Positions 1 to 7,347 of a stretch of 9,392 bases of DNA are shown piece by piece. Position 1 is the stretch's first letter; each line of letters opens with the position of its first letter. The position numbers were made by a program, and so were the translations under genes. The notes beneath the pieces were generated by a model, which made no database searches, was not told where the DNA came from, and saw nothing but the letters and a program-made list of their open reading frames with translations. Source of the DNA: Nitrospirota bacterium. GTDB taxonomy: Bacteria; Nitrospirota; Nitrospiria; Nitrospirales; UBA8639. Location of the stretch: assembly GCA_029881175.1 (NCBI GenBank), contig JAOUNC010000074.1, positions 1 to 9,392 on the forward strand, read 5' to 3'.

Positions 1-99
1 ATTGAGAAGAACGTCACGTCCGGAATGGCGTGAATTTGCATTTGGGGTCAAGCAGGAATTTCGTTTATCCTAAAAAAGGCAGTTGGTAGGTACGCAACC

Positions 100-195
100 C
101 TTCGACACGCCCGCTCCGCGGGCTGCTCAGGGAGAACGGACACTTCACCAATTGGGTGAGTACTTCAAAAACCGTTCGTGCTGAGCCTGTCGAAG
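100..195. repeat. Pair of inverted REP-like palindromic repeats
   Basis: The right copy (172-195) runs from CCGTTCG to TGTCGAAG. The left copy (100-139) is the same unit in reverse orientation, beginning CTTCGACA and ending GCTCAGGGAGAACGG. The left copy carries an extra perfect hairpin, GCCCGC (109-114), TCC, GCGGGC (118-123). Between the copies is a smaller palindrome, TCACC (145-149) and GGTGA (155-159). The core resembles the dispersed CTTCGACAGGCTCAG-type intergenic repeats common in several bacterial genomes (from memory). Two facing copies form a BIME-like unit. The RNA from either strand could fold into a long hairpin. It may be a relic of REP-associated transposition, but no transposase gene is visible. 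Confidence 0.7.
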
Positions 196-384
196 CATGG
201 GCGGTGTTTCATCACAGCAACTGCCGTTTTTAGGTTTATTAATCTTAGGTCCCTGAGTCTTAAATCGAAATGGAATTACGTTCCCCCCATTGGCAGGTTC
301 TTTCACGTGGACACCACATTTATCTCCTCTCTTGGCTCTTATCCCTTTTCCATCATCTGATTTTCCCATTGTGCTTCGAGCCAT
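145..384 (-). CDS. Doubtful small hypothetical protein (79 aa)
   Basis: This reading frame starts at ATG (384-382) with a modest purine-rich GGTGGAA about six bases upstream and ends at TGA inside the REP-like region. The product would be hydrophilic, basic and rich in glycine and lysine (DDGKGIRAKRGDKCG near residues 10-24). It has three cysteines and no membrane segment. I do not recognise a family. The last 17 or so residues (RQAQHERF) are simply the translation of the right-hand REP-like repeat, so a real gene may have had its 3' end replaced by the repeat, or the frame may be chance. The frame stands alone on the minus strand, diverging from the pyr operon. The composition of residues 1-50 looks more protein-like than the overlapping plus-strand frames, which is the only reason to list it. 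Confidence 0.3.
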   Translation of the reverse strand: MARSTMGKSDDGKGIRAKRGDKCGVHVKEPANGGNVIPFRFKTQGPKINKPKNGSCCDETPPMLRQAQHERFLKYSPNW

Positions 385-673
385 CAGATTTCCACCAGGG
401 TCTTTATTGATTCAGTATGGCCACGTGACCTGCGAGTCGAACCCGTCAGGAGTCAGTTTAATAAGAGGATTTCTACTGTGTACCCCAGGGCCTGATTCCT
501 CAGAATCCTTTCAGGTCTCCTATTGTGGTTTTGCACGCAAATTCCTGAAGTACGGAGGATAGTTTCTCTTAGGCAATGAGTTCTTCTGCCTTATAACTGT
601 TTTCCAGCCAGCGGTTTCATTTTCACTCCAACTTGGGTTGTGCGGGTACTTCCGTTTTGGGATATTTTCTCTC
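385..673. other. Intergenic DNA with no supportable gene
   Basis: I see no convincing gene on either strand here. Short open frames cross it, but they lack ribosome-binding sites and recognisable products. Weak secondary structure is present: GATTC (494-498), loop CTCA, GAATC (503-507), with CCTGA and TCAGG flanking. No T-run follows, so it is not a terminator. The right end leads into the pyr promoter. Confidence 0.5.
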
Positions 674-702
674 TTGACAGAAGGGAGCGTCACGAATAGG
701 AT
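674..702 (+). promoter_or_regulatory. Sigma70-type promoter of the pyr operon
   Basis: A perfect -35 box TTGACA (674-679) is separated by 17 bases from TAGGAT (697-702), which matches the -10 consensus at four of six positions. Transcription should start near A708-A709, placing the PyrR-binding stem-loop at the extreme 5' end of the RNA. It is the best promoter I see in the window and the only obvious one for the gene run that begins at 867. The calls are from motif match and spacing only. Confidence 0.75.
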
Positions 703-709
703 GGGGCAA

Positions 710-741
710 CCTTTAAGACTCATCCAGTGAGGTGGGTAAGG
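710..741 (+). promoter_or_regulatory. PyrR-binding stem-loop (anti-antiterminator)
   Basis: The 14 bases at 721-734, CATCCAGTGAGGTG, fit the known PyrR-binding RNA consensus ARUCCNGNGAGGYU except at the two outermost positions. There the usual A-U pair is replaced by C-G, a compensatory change that keeps the stem. The hexaloop is CAGUGA. A lower stem, CCTT (710-713) with AAGG (738-741), is separated from the upper stem by a purine-rich internal bulge, as in characterised PyrR sites. PyrR bound to UMP or UTP would stabilise this fold. The 3' strand AAGG is also the core of the Shine-Dalgarno sequence of the leader frame at 752. The same AAGG could alternatively pair with CCTT at 789-792 in the terminator, giving an antiterminator. 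That second pairing is only four base pairs and is an inference. Confidence 0.8.
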
Positions 742-751
742 AGAAAAAACG

Positions 752-1412
<661 letters not shown>

Positions 1413-1421
1413 CGCAATCAT

Positions 1422-2342
1422 ATGGGCTTGAAACAAAAAGATTTACTGGCGATTTCCGACCTATCGGTGGAGGATATTGAACTGATTCTGACGACGGCGG
1501 AATCCTTAAAGGAGGTCGGGGGGCGGGATATTAAAAAAGTTCCGGCCTTGCGTGGAAAGACGGTCGTGAATCTGTTTTTTGAACCCAGCACGCGGACACG
1601 CACCTCGTTTGAATTAGCGGCGAAGCGGTTAAGTGCGGATGTGATTAATTTTTCCCCATCGTCCAGCAGTGTGGTGAAAGGCGAAACTCTGATCGATACC
1701 GCCCGCAATATTGAGTCTATGCAAGCGGATATTATTGTCCTGCGGCATTCTTCTCCCGGTGCAGCGGAAAATTTGGCCCGCTTTGTTCGATCTTCGGTGA
1801 TTAATGCCGGAGATGGCTGGCATGCACATCCCACGCAAGCCTTACTTGATCTCTATACCATTAAAGAAAAAAAGGGAAAGGTTGAAGGGTTGACTGTGGT
1901 TATTGTTGGAGATGTCGCTCACAGCCGGGTTGCACGATCAAATATTGCGGCGTTAAATAAGTTGGGTGCTGAAGTGCGAATCGTGGCGCCGCCGACGATG
2001 CTTCCTCTTTCGGTCGAACGGCTCGGAGCCAAAGTCTTTTATCGATTTGAGGATGCCTTAATCGGTGCGGATGTGATTATGATGCTACGGTTACAACGAG
2101 AACGGCTCGGCCGAGCCTTACTGCCCAGCATTCGAGAATATGCCAACTTATTTTGTTTAACTTCGGAGCGGCTCAAATTGGCGAAACCCGAAGCCATCGT
2201 CATGCATCCTGGTCCCTTGAATCGTGGGATTGAAATTTCCCCAACGGTTGCGGATGGCCCGGCTGCTGTCATTCTGGATCAAGTCAGCAATGGCGTCTCA
2301 GTCCGAATGGCCTTAATGTATTTACTCTCAGGAGCCGCGTAA
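1422..2342 (+). CDS. pyrB: Aspartate carbamoyltransferase catalytic chain
   Basis: PyrB condenses carbamoyl phosphate with aspartate to give N-carbamoyl-aspartate, the first committed step of pyrimidine synthesis, in the cytoplasm. The 306-residue length is normal. Carbamoyl phosphate-binding [13 protein letters not shown] is at 52-64, the mobile loop VVKGETL at 84-90 with Lys87, [15 protein letters not shown] at 130-144, the aspartate-domain RLQ at 223-225, and MHPGPLNRG at 261-269. The gene lies nine bases after pyrR and 33 before pyrC. No clear Shine-Dalgarno is seen (GCAATCAT precedes the ATG), so translation may be coupled to pyrR. No pyrI regulatory chain is nearby, which fits control by PyrR attenuation instead of allosteric CTP binding. 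In some bacteria, such as Aquifex, PyrB and a class I PyrC form a complex; adjacency here makes that possible but unproven. Confidence 0.97.
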   Translation: MGLKQKDLLAISDLSVEDIELILTTAESLKEVGGRDIKKVPALRGKTVVNLFFEPSTRTRTSFELAAKRLSADVINFSPSSSSVVKGETLIDTARNIESMQADIIVLRHSSPGAAENLARFVRSSVINAGDGWHAHPTQALLDLYTIKEKKGKVEGLTVVIVGDVAHSRVARSNIAALNKLGAEVRIVAPPTMLPLSVERLGAKVFYRFEDALIGADVIMMLRLQRERLGRALLPSIREYANLFCLTSERLKLAKPEAIVMHPGPLNRGIEISPTVADGPAAVILDQVSNGVSVRMALMYLLSGAA

Positions 2343-2375
2343 GCTTTTATTTGCAAGGAGTTGAAGTAACGAACT

Positions 2376-3689
2376 ATGCATGAAGCGTCGTCAAATCTTA
2401 CTCAAACAGTCTGCATTCAAGGTGGAACGGTCATTGATCCTGGTCATGTAAACGGACGAGCCGATGTCCTGATCCAAAATGGGAAAATCGTGGAAGTCGG
2501 GTTTCCACTCACGCATTCTGTCAATCAAGATGCCGCCGTCACGATTCTTGATGCCACCGGTTGGATTGTGGCCCCAGGACTTGTAGACCTACATTGTCAC
2601 CTGCGTGAGCCGGGGTTTGAATATAAGGAAACGATTGAAACCGGGTCAGCCTCAGCCGTGGCTGGCGGGTTTACGTCCATCTGCTGTATGCCCAACACGC
2701 AGCCAGTCAATGATAATGCTGCCATTACACAATTTATGCTGACCAAGGGTCAGCAGGCCAGAAAAGCGCGAGTCTTTCCGATTGGGGCCATTACGAAAAA
2801 TTCAGATGGTGAAGAATTAGCCAACATTGGAGAGCTGGTTGAAGCCGGTTGCGTCGCGATCTCCGATGATGGGCGGCCCGTGATGAATAGTTTAGTCATG
2901 CGTCGTGCCTTGGAATATGCCAAAGCCTTTGGTATCCCTGTGGTCGATCACTGTGAAGATTTACATCTGACTGATGGGGGGTGCATGAATGAAGGCGTGG
3001 TTTCCACAGAATTAGGTATGCCCGGGATTCCGGACGCTTCTGAAGAGGTCATGGTGGCGCGCAATCTTGCGCTTGCCGAGTTGACCGGCGTCACGGTGCA
3101 TCTAGCGCATTTGAGTACGGCACGCTCGGTTGAACTGGTTCGCCATGCTAAGGCCCAAGGGCTTCCTGTGAGTGCGGAGGTGTGTCCTCATCACTTTTCC
3201 ATTACGGAAGAAGCCGTTCGTGGCTATAAGGCCAATGCCAAAATGAATCCGCCTCTCAGAACGAATGAGGATGTCCAGGCCCTCAAGCAGGGCTTAATTG
3301 ATGGCACCATTGATGTCATTGCGACCGATCATGCCCCTCATGCGCTTCAGGAAAAGCAATTGGAGTTTGATACGGCACCATTTGGCATTGTAGGGTTTGA
3401 AACAGCCCTGCCCCTGACGCTTCGATTGGTGCAGGATGGCATCTTGTCTCTGGAACAAGCACTTGATAAGTTGACGCGTGCGCCTGCGCAGTTGTTCCAT
3501 CTTCCCGTGGGATCGCTCACGCCAGGGAGTTTCGCGGATCTTGTGGTTTTTGATCCGGAAGAAGAATGGGTGGTCGACCCTGAGCAGTTTCACTCGAAAA
3601 GCCGCAATACACCATTTGGCGGCATGACGGTCAAAGGGAAGGTCAAGATGACGTTAGTGGATGGTCGCTTGGTGTATGACGCACGTTAA
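2376..3689 (+). CDS. pyrC: Dihydroorotase, class I (zinc amidohydrolase)
   Basis: PyrC cyclises N-carbamoyl-aspartate to dihydroorotate. The 437-residue protein is of the long class I type. Likely metal ligands are His73 and His75 in DLHCHLREPG (71-80), Asp165 in AISDDGRP, His192 in VVDHCED, His245 in HLAHLST, and Asp318 in ATDHAPH. The intervals 92, 27, 53 and 73 closely fit those I recall for the Aquifex enzyme, in which an Asp bridges the metals instead of a carboxylated lysine. The substrate-binding NPPLR is at 291-295, and GSFADLVVFD (384-393) is the usual C-terminal beta segment of amidohydrolases. A good AAGGAG (2355-2360) precedes the ATG, but the spacer is 15 bases, unusually long. 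No nearer in-frame start exists, because TAA follows shortly after the motif. The next gene begins three bases after its stop. Confidence 0.96.
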   Translation: MHEASSNLTQTVCIQGGTVIDPGHVNGRADVLIQNGKIVEVGFPLTHSVNQDAAVTILDATGWIVAPGLVDLHCHLREPGFEYKETIETGSASAVAGGFTSICCMPNTQPVNDNAAITQFMLTKGQQARKARVFPIGAITKNSDGEELANIGELVEAGCVAISDDGRPVMNSLVMRRALEYAKAFGIPVVDHCEDLHLTDGGCMNEGVVSTELGMPGIPDASEEVMVARNLALAELTGVTVHLAHLSTARSVELVRHAKAQGLPVSAEVCPHHFSITEEAVRGYKANAKMNPPLRTNEDVQALKQGLIDGTIDVIATDHAPHALQEKQLEFDTAPFGIVGFETALPLTLRLVQDGILSLEQALDKLTRAPAQLFHLPVGSLTPGSFADLVVFDPEEEWVVDPEQFHSKSRNTPFGGMTVKGKVKMTLVDGRLVYDAR

Positions 3690-3692
3690 CCA

Positions 3693-4226
3693 ATGGAAAA
3701 GAAGCGCACGAATTGGAGTGTCATTGGTTTTTTCGTGGAAATGTGTGCCCTGACCTTATGGGTGGGCGGCTTGGTCGTCATTATTGTCGTCGTGATTCCT
3801 GCGGTCTTTAATTCTTTTGGAATGGAGCCGGCGGGGCGGTTCTTACGTCGAGTCTTTGATGGGTATGGGTACCTGAATTTAGGAATTTTATGCATTCTCA
3901 GTCTTCTGGCCTTCCTTCGTTATCGATTTTATGGGCGAGATCCTGCGCTCATCTTTTCCGTTACACCTGCGGAATGGTGGCTCCTTGGGGGAATGTTGGT
4001 TGTGACGGTAGGGATTCTTGGCATCTTGGGGCCTTATGCCGTGGGGTTACAAGAGCAGGCCTTTGAAGCCATCTCCAAAGAACAAAAGGACGTGGCCTAC
4101 GGAGAATTCTTTCGTGTGCATATGATTGTGCGCGCCTTACATCTGGTGAATGTTGGTCTGGCGTTTTCTTTGTTTATTCTTAAATTACGCAAAACCCTCG
4201 TCCATCATCTTGCGACGAACGGCTGA
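3693..4226 (+). CDS. DUF4149/TMEM205-like inner-membrane protein of unknown function
   Basis: The 177-residue product appears to have four membrane helices at about residues 9-38, 57-77, 95-117 and 145-165. The first helix contains LWVGGLVV followed by a valine/isoleucine run and a conserved-looking proline. The soluble loop between helices 3 and 4 ends FFRVHMIVRALHLVNVG (139-155). This arrangement resembles the DUF4149 (TMEM205-like) family, recognised by pattern only; no biochemical role is known to me. The ATG lies three bases after the pyrC stop, so the gene must be co-transcribed and is probably translationally coupled. A 57-base gap separates it from carA. No catalytic motif is seen. 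Some link to membrane or envelope biology is suggested by the later sppA and M48 genes, but that is an inference from neighbourhood. Confidence 0.75.
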   Translation: MEKKRTNWSVIGFFVEMCALTLWVGGLVVIIVVVIPAVFNSFGMEPAGRFLRRVFDGYGYLNLGILCILSLLAFLRYRFYGRDPALIFSVTPAEWWLLGGMLVVTVGILGILGPYAVGLQEQAFEAISKEQKDVAYGEFFRVHMIVRALHLVNVGLAFSLFILKLRKTLVHHLATNG

Positions 4227-4272
4227 GGAAATTCGGGGTTATTCAGATTGTGGCAATAAGAAATAGATGAAA

Positions 4273-4286
4273 GAGGTGATGTCGTG
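4273..4286 (+). promoter_or_regulatory. Strong ribosome-binding site fixing a GTG start for carA
   Basis: GAGGTGAT (4273-4280) exactly complements eight bases of the standard 16S 3' end. The ATG within it (4279) reads ATG TCG TGA and stops at once, so the start must be GTG at 4284. A six-codon minigene, ATG at 4267 to TGA at 4287, overlaps the site and ends within the carA start region. It may be chance, or may feed ribosomes to carA. Confidence 0.7.
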
Positions 4287-5471
4287 AAGTCGGCGGTTTT
4301 AGCCTTAGCAGATGGGACGGTCTTCAAGGGAGAAGCCCTGGGGTTTGAAGGGGAGACGGTTGGGGAAGTGGTCTTTAATACGGCCATGACCGGCTACCAG
4401 GAAATTTTGACCGATCCTTCCTATAAAGGGCAGATTGTGTTGATGACCAGCCCACAGATTGGCAATTACGGCATCACCCCTCATGACGACGAATCCCGTC
4501 GCGTCTGGGCTGAAGGCTATATCGTGCGGGAAGCCTCGAGGCGAATGAGCAACTGGCGGGGGCGTCAATCATTTGAAGAATATTTGATTCACCATCACAT
4601 CGTAAGTATCCAAGGAATCGATACGCGTGCCCTCACCAATCATATCCGCGCGAAGGGCTCCCAAGTGGGAGTGATTTCTCATGTGAATCTGGATGAGGCA
4701 TCGTTATGTGCGAAGGCTCAGGCTGCGCCTTCGCTGGTGGGTCGGGATCTGGTGCATGAAGTCACTTGCGCATCTCCCTATCAATGGACACAGGGGACCA
4801 CATCCCTCAGAGCTGAGACCAATGGTTCTTCGTCCTCGGAGCAAATGGCGGCTGATTTTTTGTTTAAAGTCGTGGTGATGGATTTTGGGGTCAAGCACAA
4901 TATTCTTCGCAGCTTGGTCGATGTGGGATGCAGGGTTCATGTGGTGCCTGCCTCCACCAGTGCGGAAGAGATTCGCCAACTGCAACCTAACGGTCTGTTC
5001 TTATCCAACGGCCCTGGAGATCCCGAAGGCGTGCCCTATGCCATCAACACAATCAAAGCCTTACTCGGGTGGAAGCCCATCTTTGGCATTTGTTTGGGAC
5101 ATCAGATCTTAGGTTTAGCCTTAGGTCTGACGACGCATAAGCTACCCTTTGGCCATCATGGGGCCAATCATCCGGTGATGGATCTTCGGACCAGAAAAAT
5201 TGAAATCACGTCCCAGAATCATAATTTTGCCGTCGGGCTGCCTCATGAAGAAGAGAAAGGGGCCGCCTGGGGCGTCCAACGTTTTGATACGAAGATTGGC
5301 CAAATGGAAGTGACACATCGGAGCCTGAATGATGGATGCTGTGAAGGCATGGTTGGCCTGGAAAGCCCCATTCTTTCTGTGCAATATCATCCTGAGGCTT
5401 CGCCCGGCCCTCATGATTCCTCCTATCTCTTCCAGCAATTTATCGACATGATGAAAGGCCAGAAAACATGA
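4284..5471 (+). CDS. carA: Carbamoyl-phosphate synthase small (glutaminase) subunit
   Basis: CarA hydrolyses glutamine and passes ammonia through a tunnel to CarB, which makes carbamoyl phosphate for PyrB and for arginine synthesis. The 395-residue protein has the N-terminal small-subunit domain with FNTAMTGYQEILTDPSY (31-47) and QIGNYG (58-63). A C-terminal class I glutamine amidotransferase domain starts near residue 195. SNGPGDPEG is at 241-249, nucleophile Cys270 lies in GICLGHQ (268-274), SQNHNFAV is at 310-317, and His369 and Glu371 in QYHPEASPGP complete the catalytic triad. The serine-rich linker SLRAETNGSSSSEQM (174-188) between the domains looks slightly expanded. The gene starts with GTG behind an excellent ribosome site and overlaps sppA by four bases (ATGA). 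Its partner carB is unusually separated from it by two protease genes. Confidence 0.96.
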   Translation: MKSAVLALADGTVFKGEALGFEGETVGEVVFNTAMTGYQEILTDPSYKGQIVLMTSPQIGNYGITPHDDESRRVWAEGYIVREASRRMSNWRGRQSFEEYLIHHHIVSIQGIDTRALTNHIRAKGSQVGVISHVNLDEASLCAKAQAAPSLVGRDLVHEVTCASPYQWTQGTTSLRAETNGSSSSEQMAADFLFKVVVMDFGVKHNILRSLVDVGCRVHVVPASTSAEEIRQLQPNGLFLSNGPGDPEGVPYAINTIKALLGWKPIFGICLGHQILGLALGLTTHKLPFGHHGANHPVMDLRTRKIEITSQNHNFAVGLPHEEEKGAAWGVQRFDTKIGQMEVTHRSLNDGCCEGMVGLESPILSVQYHPEASPGPHDSSYLFQQFIDMMKGQKT

Positions 5472-6430
5472 GTGATAGGCGAATCTGGGCTCTTTTCGTA
5501 CTTTTAGTGTTAGGTGGGTGTATTCAAATCGATCTGTTGTCAGTTCATAGAGGCCTACAGGAAACAACGATTTCAGGGGAAGGGCCAGACAAAGTTCTCT
5601 TAATTGACATCTCCGGGACGTTAACGACGATCACACCAGACGGCCTTTTCCCTGAGCCCAGCCTCCCGGCACGACTGAAGCAGGAATTGACCAAAGCCGC
5701 AGCCGATGATCATATTAAAGCGCTGGTTCTGCGCATCAATACCCCAGGGGGGACCGTCACTTCTTCGGATATTCTGTATCATGAGCTTCTGGAATTTAAA
5801 GAAAAGCGACAAGTCCCCATTATCGCCTCTATTATGGATATCGGTGCGTCCGGGGGCTATTACGTGGCCATGGCAGCTGACCAAATTTTTGCCCATCCCT
5901 CGACCATTACAGGCAGCATTGGTGTCATCATGCTCACCATGAATAGCCAGGGTTTATTGGAAAAGGTCGGCATTCAGCCTGAGGCCATTGTATCGGGTCC
6001 CAAAAAATCAATGGGATCGCCTTTCCGGCCAATGAACGAGGAAGAACGCGAAATTTTCCAGGACGTGATTGATCGCTTGTATGTCCGTTTTCTTACTGTT
6101 GTTGAACAAGGAAGGCCCAAATTAGATAAGGCACAAATCAGAACCTTGGCTGATGGGCGAATTTATACGGCTGATGTGGCCAAAGCCGAAGGGTTGATTG
6201 ATGAAATTGGGTATTTAGATGAGGCGATTGAACGTGCCCAGGAGCATGCTCAGATTACGGATGCCAAAGTGGTGACCTATACACGCTCGAAAGGCACCGA
6301 TCACACGATCTATTCTCAATTCAGTTCTCCTCAGATTGGAGAGTTGGGATTTCCTCCGATGAATGCCAAAACCTTACTTAATGTTGTCAGTGGCGGGGCC
6401 CCTCAAATGATGTATATGTGGCTTCCGTAA
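5468..6430 (+). CDS. sppA: SppA-family signal peptide peptidase, predicted lipoprotein
   Basis: This is a short, single-domain serine protease of the S49 family (320 residues), which degrades signal peptides and other membrane-associated peptides. The N-terminus has a basic start, a hydrophobic run and the lipobox VLGGC, so Cys18 is probably lipidated and the enzyme faces the periplasm. The catalytic Ser128 lies in DIGASGGYYVAMAAD (124-138), and Lys180 in PKKSMGSP lies 52 residues later, the Ser-Lys spacing I recall for Bacillus SppA. RINTPGGTV (89-97) forms the oxyanion strand and ITGSIGVI (147-154) is another family motif. The ATG overlaps the carA stop (ATGA), with AAAGG (5454-5458) nine bases upstream inside carA, indicating tight translational coupling. 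A lipid anchor instead of an N-terminal transmembrane helix is a less common arrangement for SppA. Confidence 0.92.
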   Translation: MSDRRIWALFVLLVLGGCIQIDLLSVHRGLQETTISGEGPDKVLLIDISGTLTTITPDGLFPEPSLPARLKQELTKAAADDHIKALVLRINTPGGTVTSSDILYHELLEFKEKRQVPIIASIMDIGASGGYYVAMAADQIFAHPSTITGSIGVIMLTMNSQGLLEKVGIQPEAIVSGPKKSMGSPFRPMNEEEREIFQDVIDRLYVRFLTVVEQGRPKLDKAQIRTLADGRIYTADVAKAEGLIDEIGYLDEAIERAQEHAQITDAKVVTYTRSKGTDHTIYSQFSSPQIGELGFPPMNAKTLLNVVSGGAPQMMYMWLP

Positions 6431-6454
6431 TTCGTCATTAAAGAACGCTCTTAC

Positions 6455-7324
6455 ATGGCTCATTTTTCATTCAGACGACGCATTTCTTCTGCTAGCACGA
6501 TCGTGCGATCTATCTGTCTGGGGCTTGTCTGCATGCTGGCCATGGCTTGCCATAAAGCTCCAGGAACGGCAAGAGATCAACTTATTTATATTTCTGAAGA
6601 AAAAGAAATTGCCTTGGGCCTTTCGGCCTTTCGAGAAGTCTTAAAAAGTGCTCCATTAAGCAAAGATCCCGAAGTCACCCTGATGGTCAATCGCGTCGGC
6701 CAACGAATTGCCAAAGCCGCGAATAAACCAGAATATGTGTGGGAATTTGTGGTGATTGATGATCCAGACCAGATCAATGCGTTCGCGTTGCCAGGGGGGA
6801 AAGTGGCCATCTTTTCAGGGATTTTGAAATATACGCAAACAGAAGCTGGTTTGGCGACGGTCATGGCGCATGAAGTCGCGCATGCCCTACAACGCCATGG
6901 GGCAGAACGTTATAGTCGAGGAATTCTCGAACAGATTGGTCAACTTGGCGCCTTAGCTGGAGCAGCAGCAGGCGGGGTCGATCCCGGACTCGCGATTGGA
7001 GCCATGAGTGCCTATGGTGTCGGCGTGGCCTTGCCGAATTCTCGCGAGCAGGAAACTGAGGCCGATTTCATTGGTTTACAATTAATGGCCAAGGCCGGCT
7101 ATGACCCCCATGAAGCGGTCCCATTTTGGGAACGCATGAGTGGCTGTCCACGCAAGATGATTGGCAAGTTTTGTTTCCGGAGCCAAAATGCCATACCAGA
7201 ATTTTTGTCCACGCATCCTTCGGATGTCACACGAATCAATCAAATAGAAGCGTGGATTCCGCAGGCCATGCGATTTTATCGACCAGAACCAACAGAGAAC
7301 ACCAAGCCGCCCATTCTTCAATAA
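6455..7324 (+). CDS. M48-family zinc metalloprotease, predicted lipoprotein
   Basis: The 289-residue product carries a type II signal peptide: basic n-region FRRR (6-9), hydrophobic stretch 15-30, and lipobox LAMAC, with lipidated Cys32. The M48 catalytic motif HEVAH is at 139-143 and the third zinc ligand is Glu202 in ETEAD (200-204). NAFALPGGKVAIFSGIL (108-124) is the usual strand before the active-site helix, and LSTHPSDVTRI (251-261) is the C-terminal family motif. A glycine/alanine-rich segment (163-192) lies between. The type fits periplasmic lipoprotein proteases such as LoiP and YcaL of Escherichia coli, which act in outer-membrane protein quality control, but the substrate is unknown. 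Two cysteines, Cys231 and Cys240, flank a short insert and could form a disulphide in the periplasm. No clear Shine-Dalgarno precedes the ATG; gaps are 24 bases from sppA and 23 to carB. Confidence 0.92.
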   Translation: MAHFSFRRRISSASTIVRSICLGLVCMLAMACHKAPGTARDQLIYISEEKEIALGLSAFREVLKSAPLSKDPEVTLMVNRVGQRIAKAANKPEYVWEFVVIDDPDQINAFALPGGKVAIFSGILKYTQTEAGLATVMAHEVAHALQRHGAERYSRGILEQIGQLGALAGAAAGGVDPGLAIGAMSAYGVGVALPNSREQETEADFIGLQLMAKAGYDPHEAVPFWERMSGCPRKMIGKFCFRSQNAIPEFLSTHPSDVTRINQIEAWIPQAMRFYRPEPTENTKPPILQ

Positions 7325-7347
7325 TTGTACTTTTTTGAGATCATTCT

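Noticed and set aside
2..73. Possible C-terminal tail of a gene entering from the left (frame 2, ending TAA at 71-73)
   Set aside because: Only 23 codons are visible with no recognisable motif and no terminator after the stop, so it cannot be told from chance.
434..443. GGTTCGACTC on the minus strand, the consensus of a tRNA or tmRNA T-loop
   Set aside because: The flanking bases do not pair as a five-base T-stem, and no acceptor, anticodon or tmRNA 5' domain is found nearby.
491..515. Hairpin GATTC-CTCA-GAATC with flanking CCTGA and TCAGG
   Set aside because: It has no following T-run on either strand, a short AT-rich stem and no gene to terminate, so no function can be assigned.
290..562. 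90-codon open frame on the plus strand
   Set aside because: It has no ribosome-binding site, its composition is proline/serine-rich like a random frame, and it overlaps the slightly better minus-strand candidate.
1418..1834. 138-codon minus-strand frame opposite pyrB
   Set aside because: It is a shadow frame: pyrB on the plus strand has every catalytic motif and normal length.
4227..4283. Possible internal promoter in the 57-base gap before carA
   Set aside because: No -35 and -10 pair with acceptable spacing is visible; the only clear signal is the ribosome-binding site.
5142..5567. 141-codon minus-strand frame across the carA-sppA junction
   Set aside because: It is antisense to the CarA catalytic His region and the SppA signal peptide, both clearly real, and has no recognisable product.
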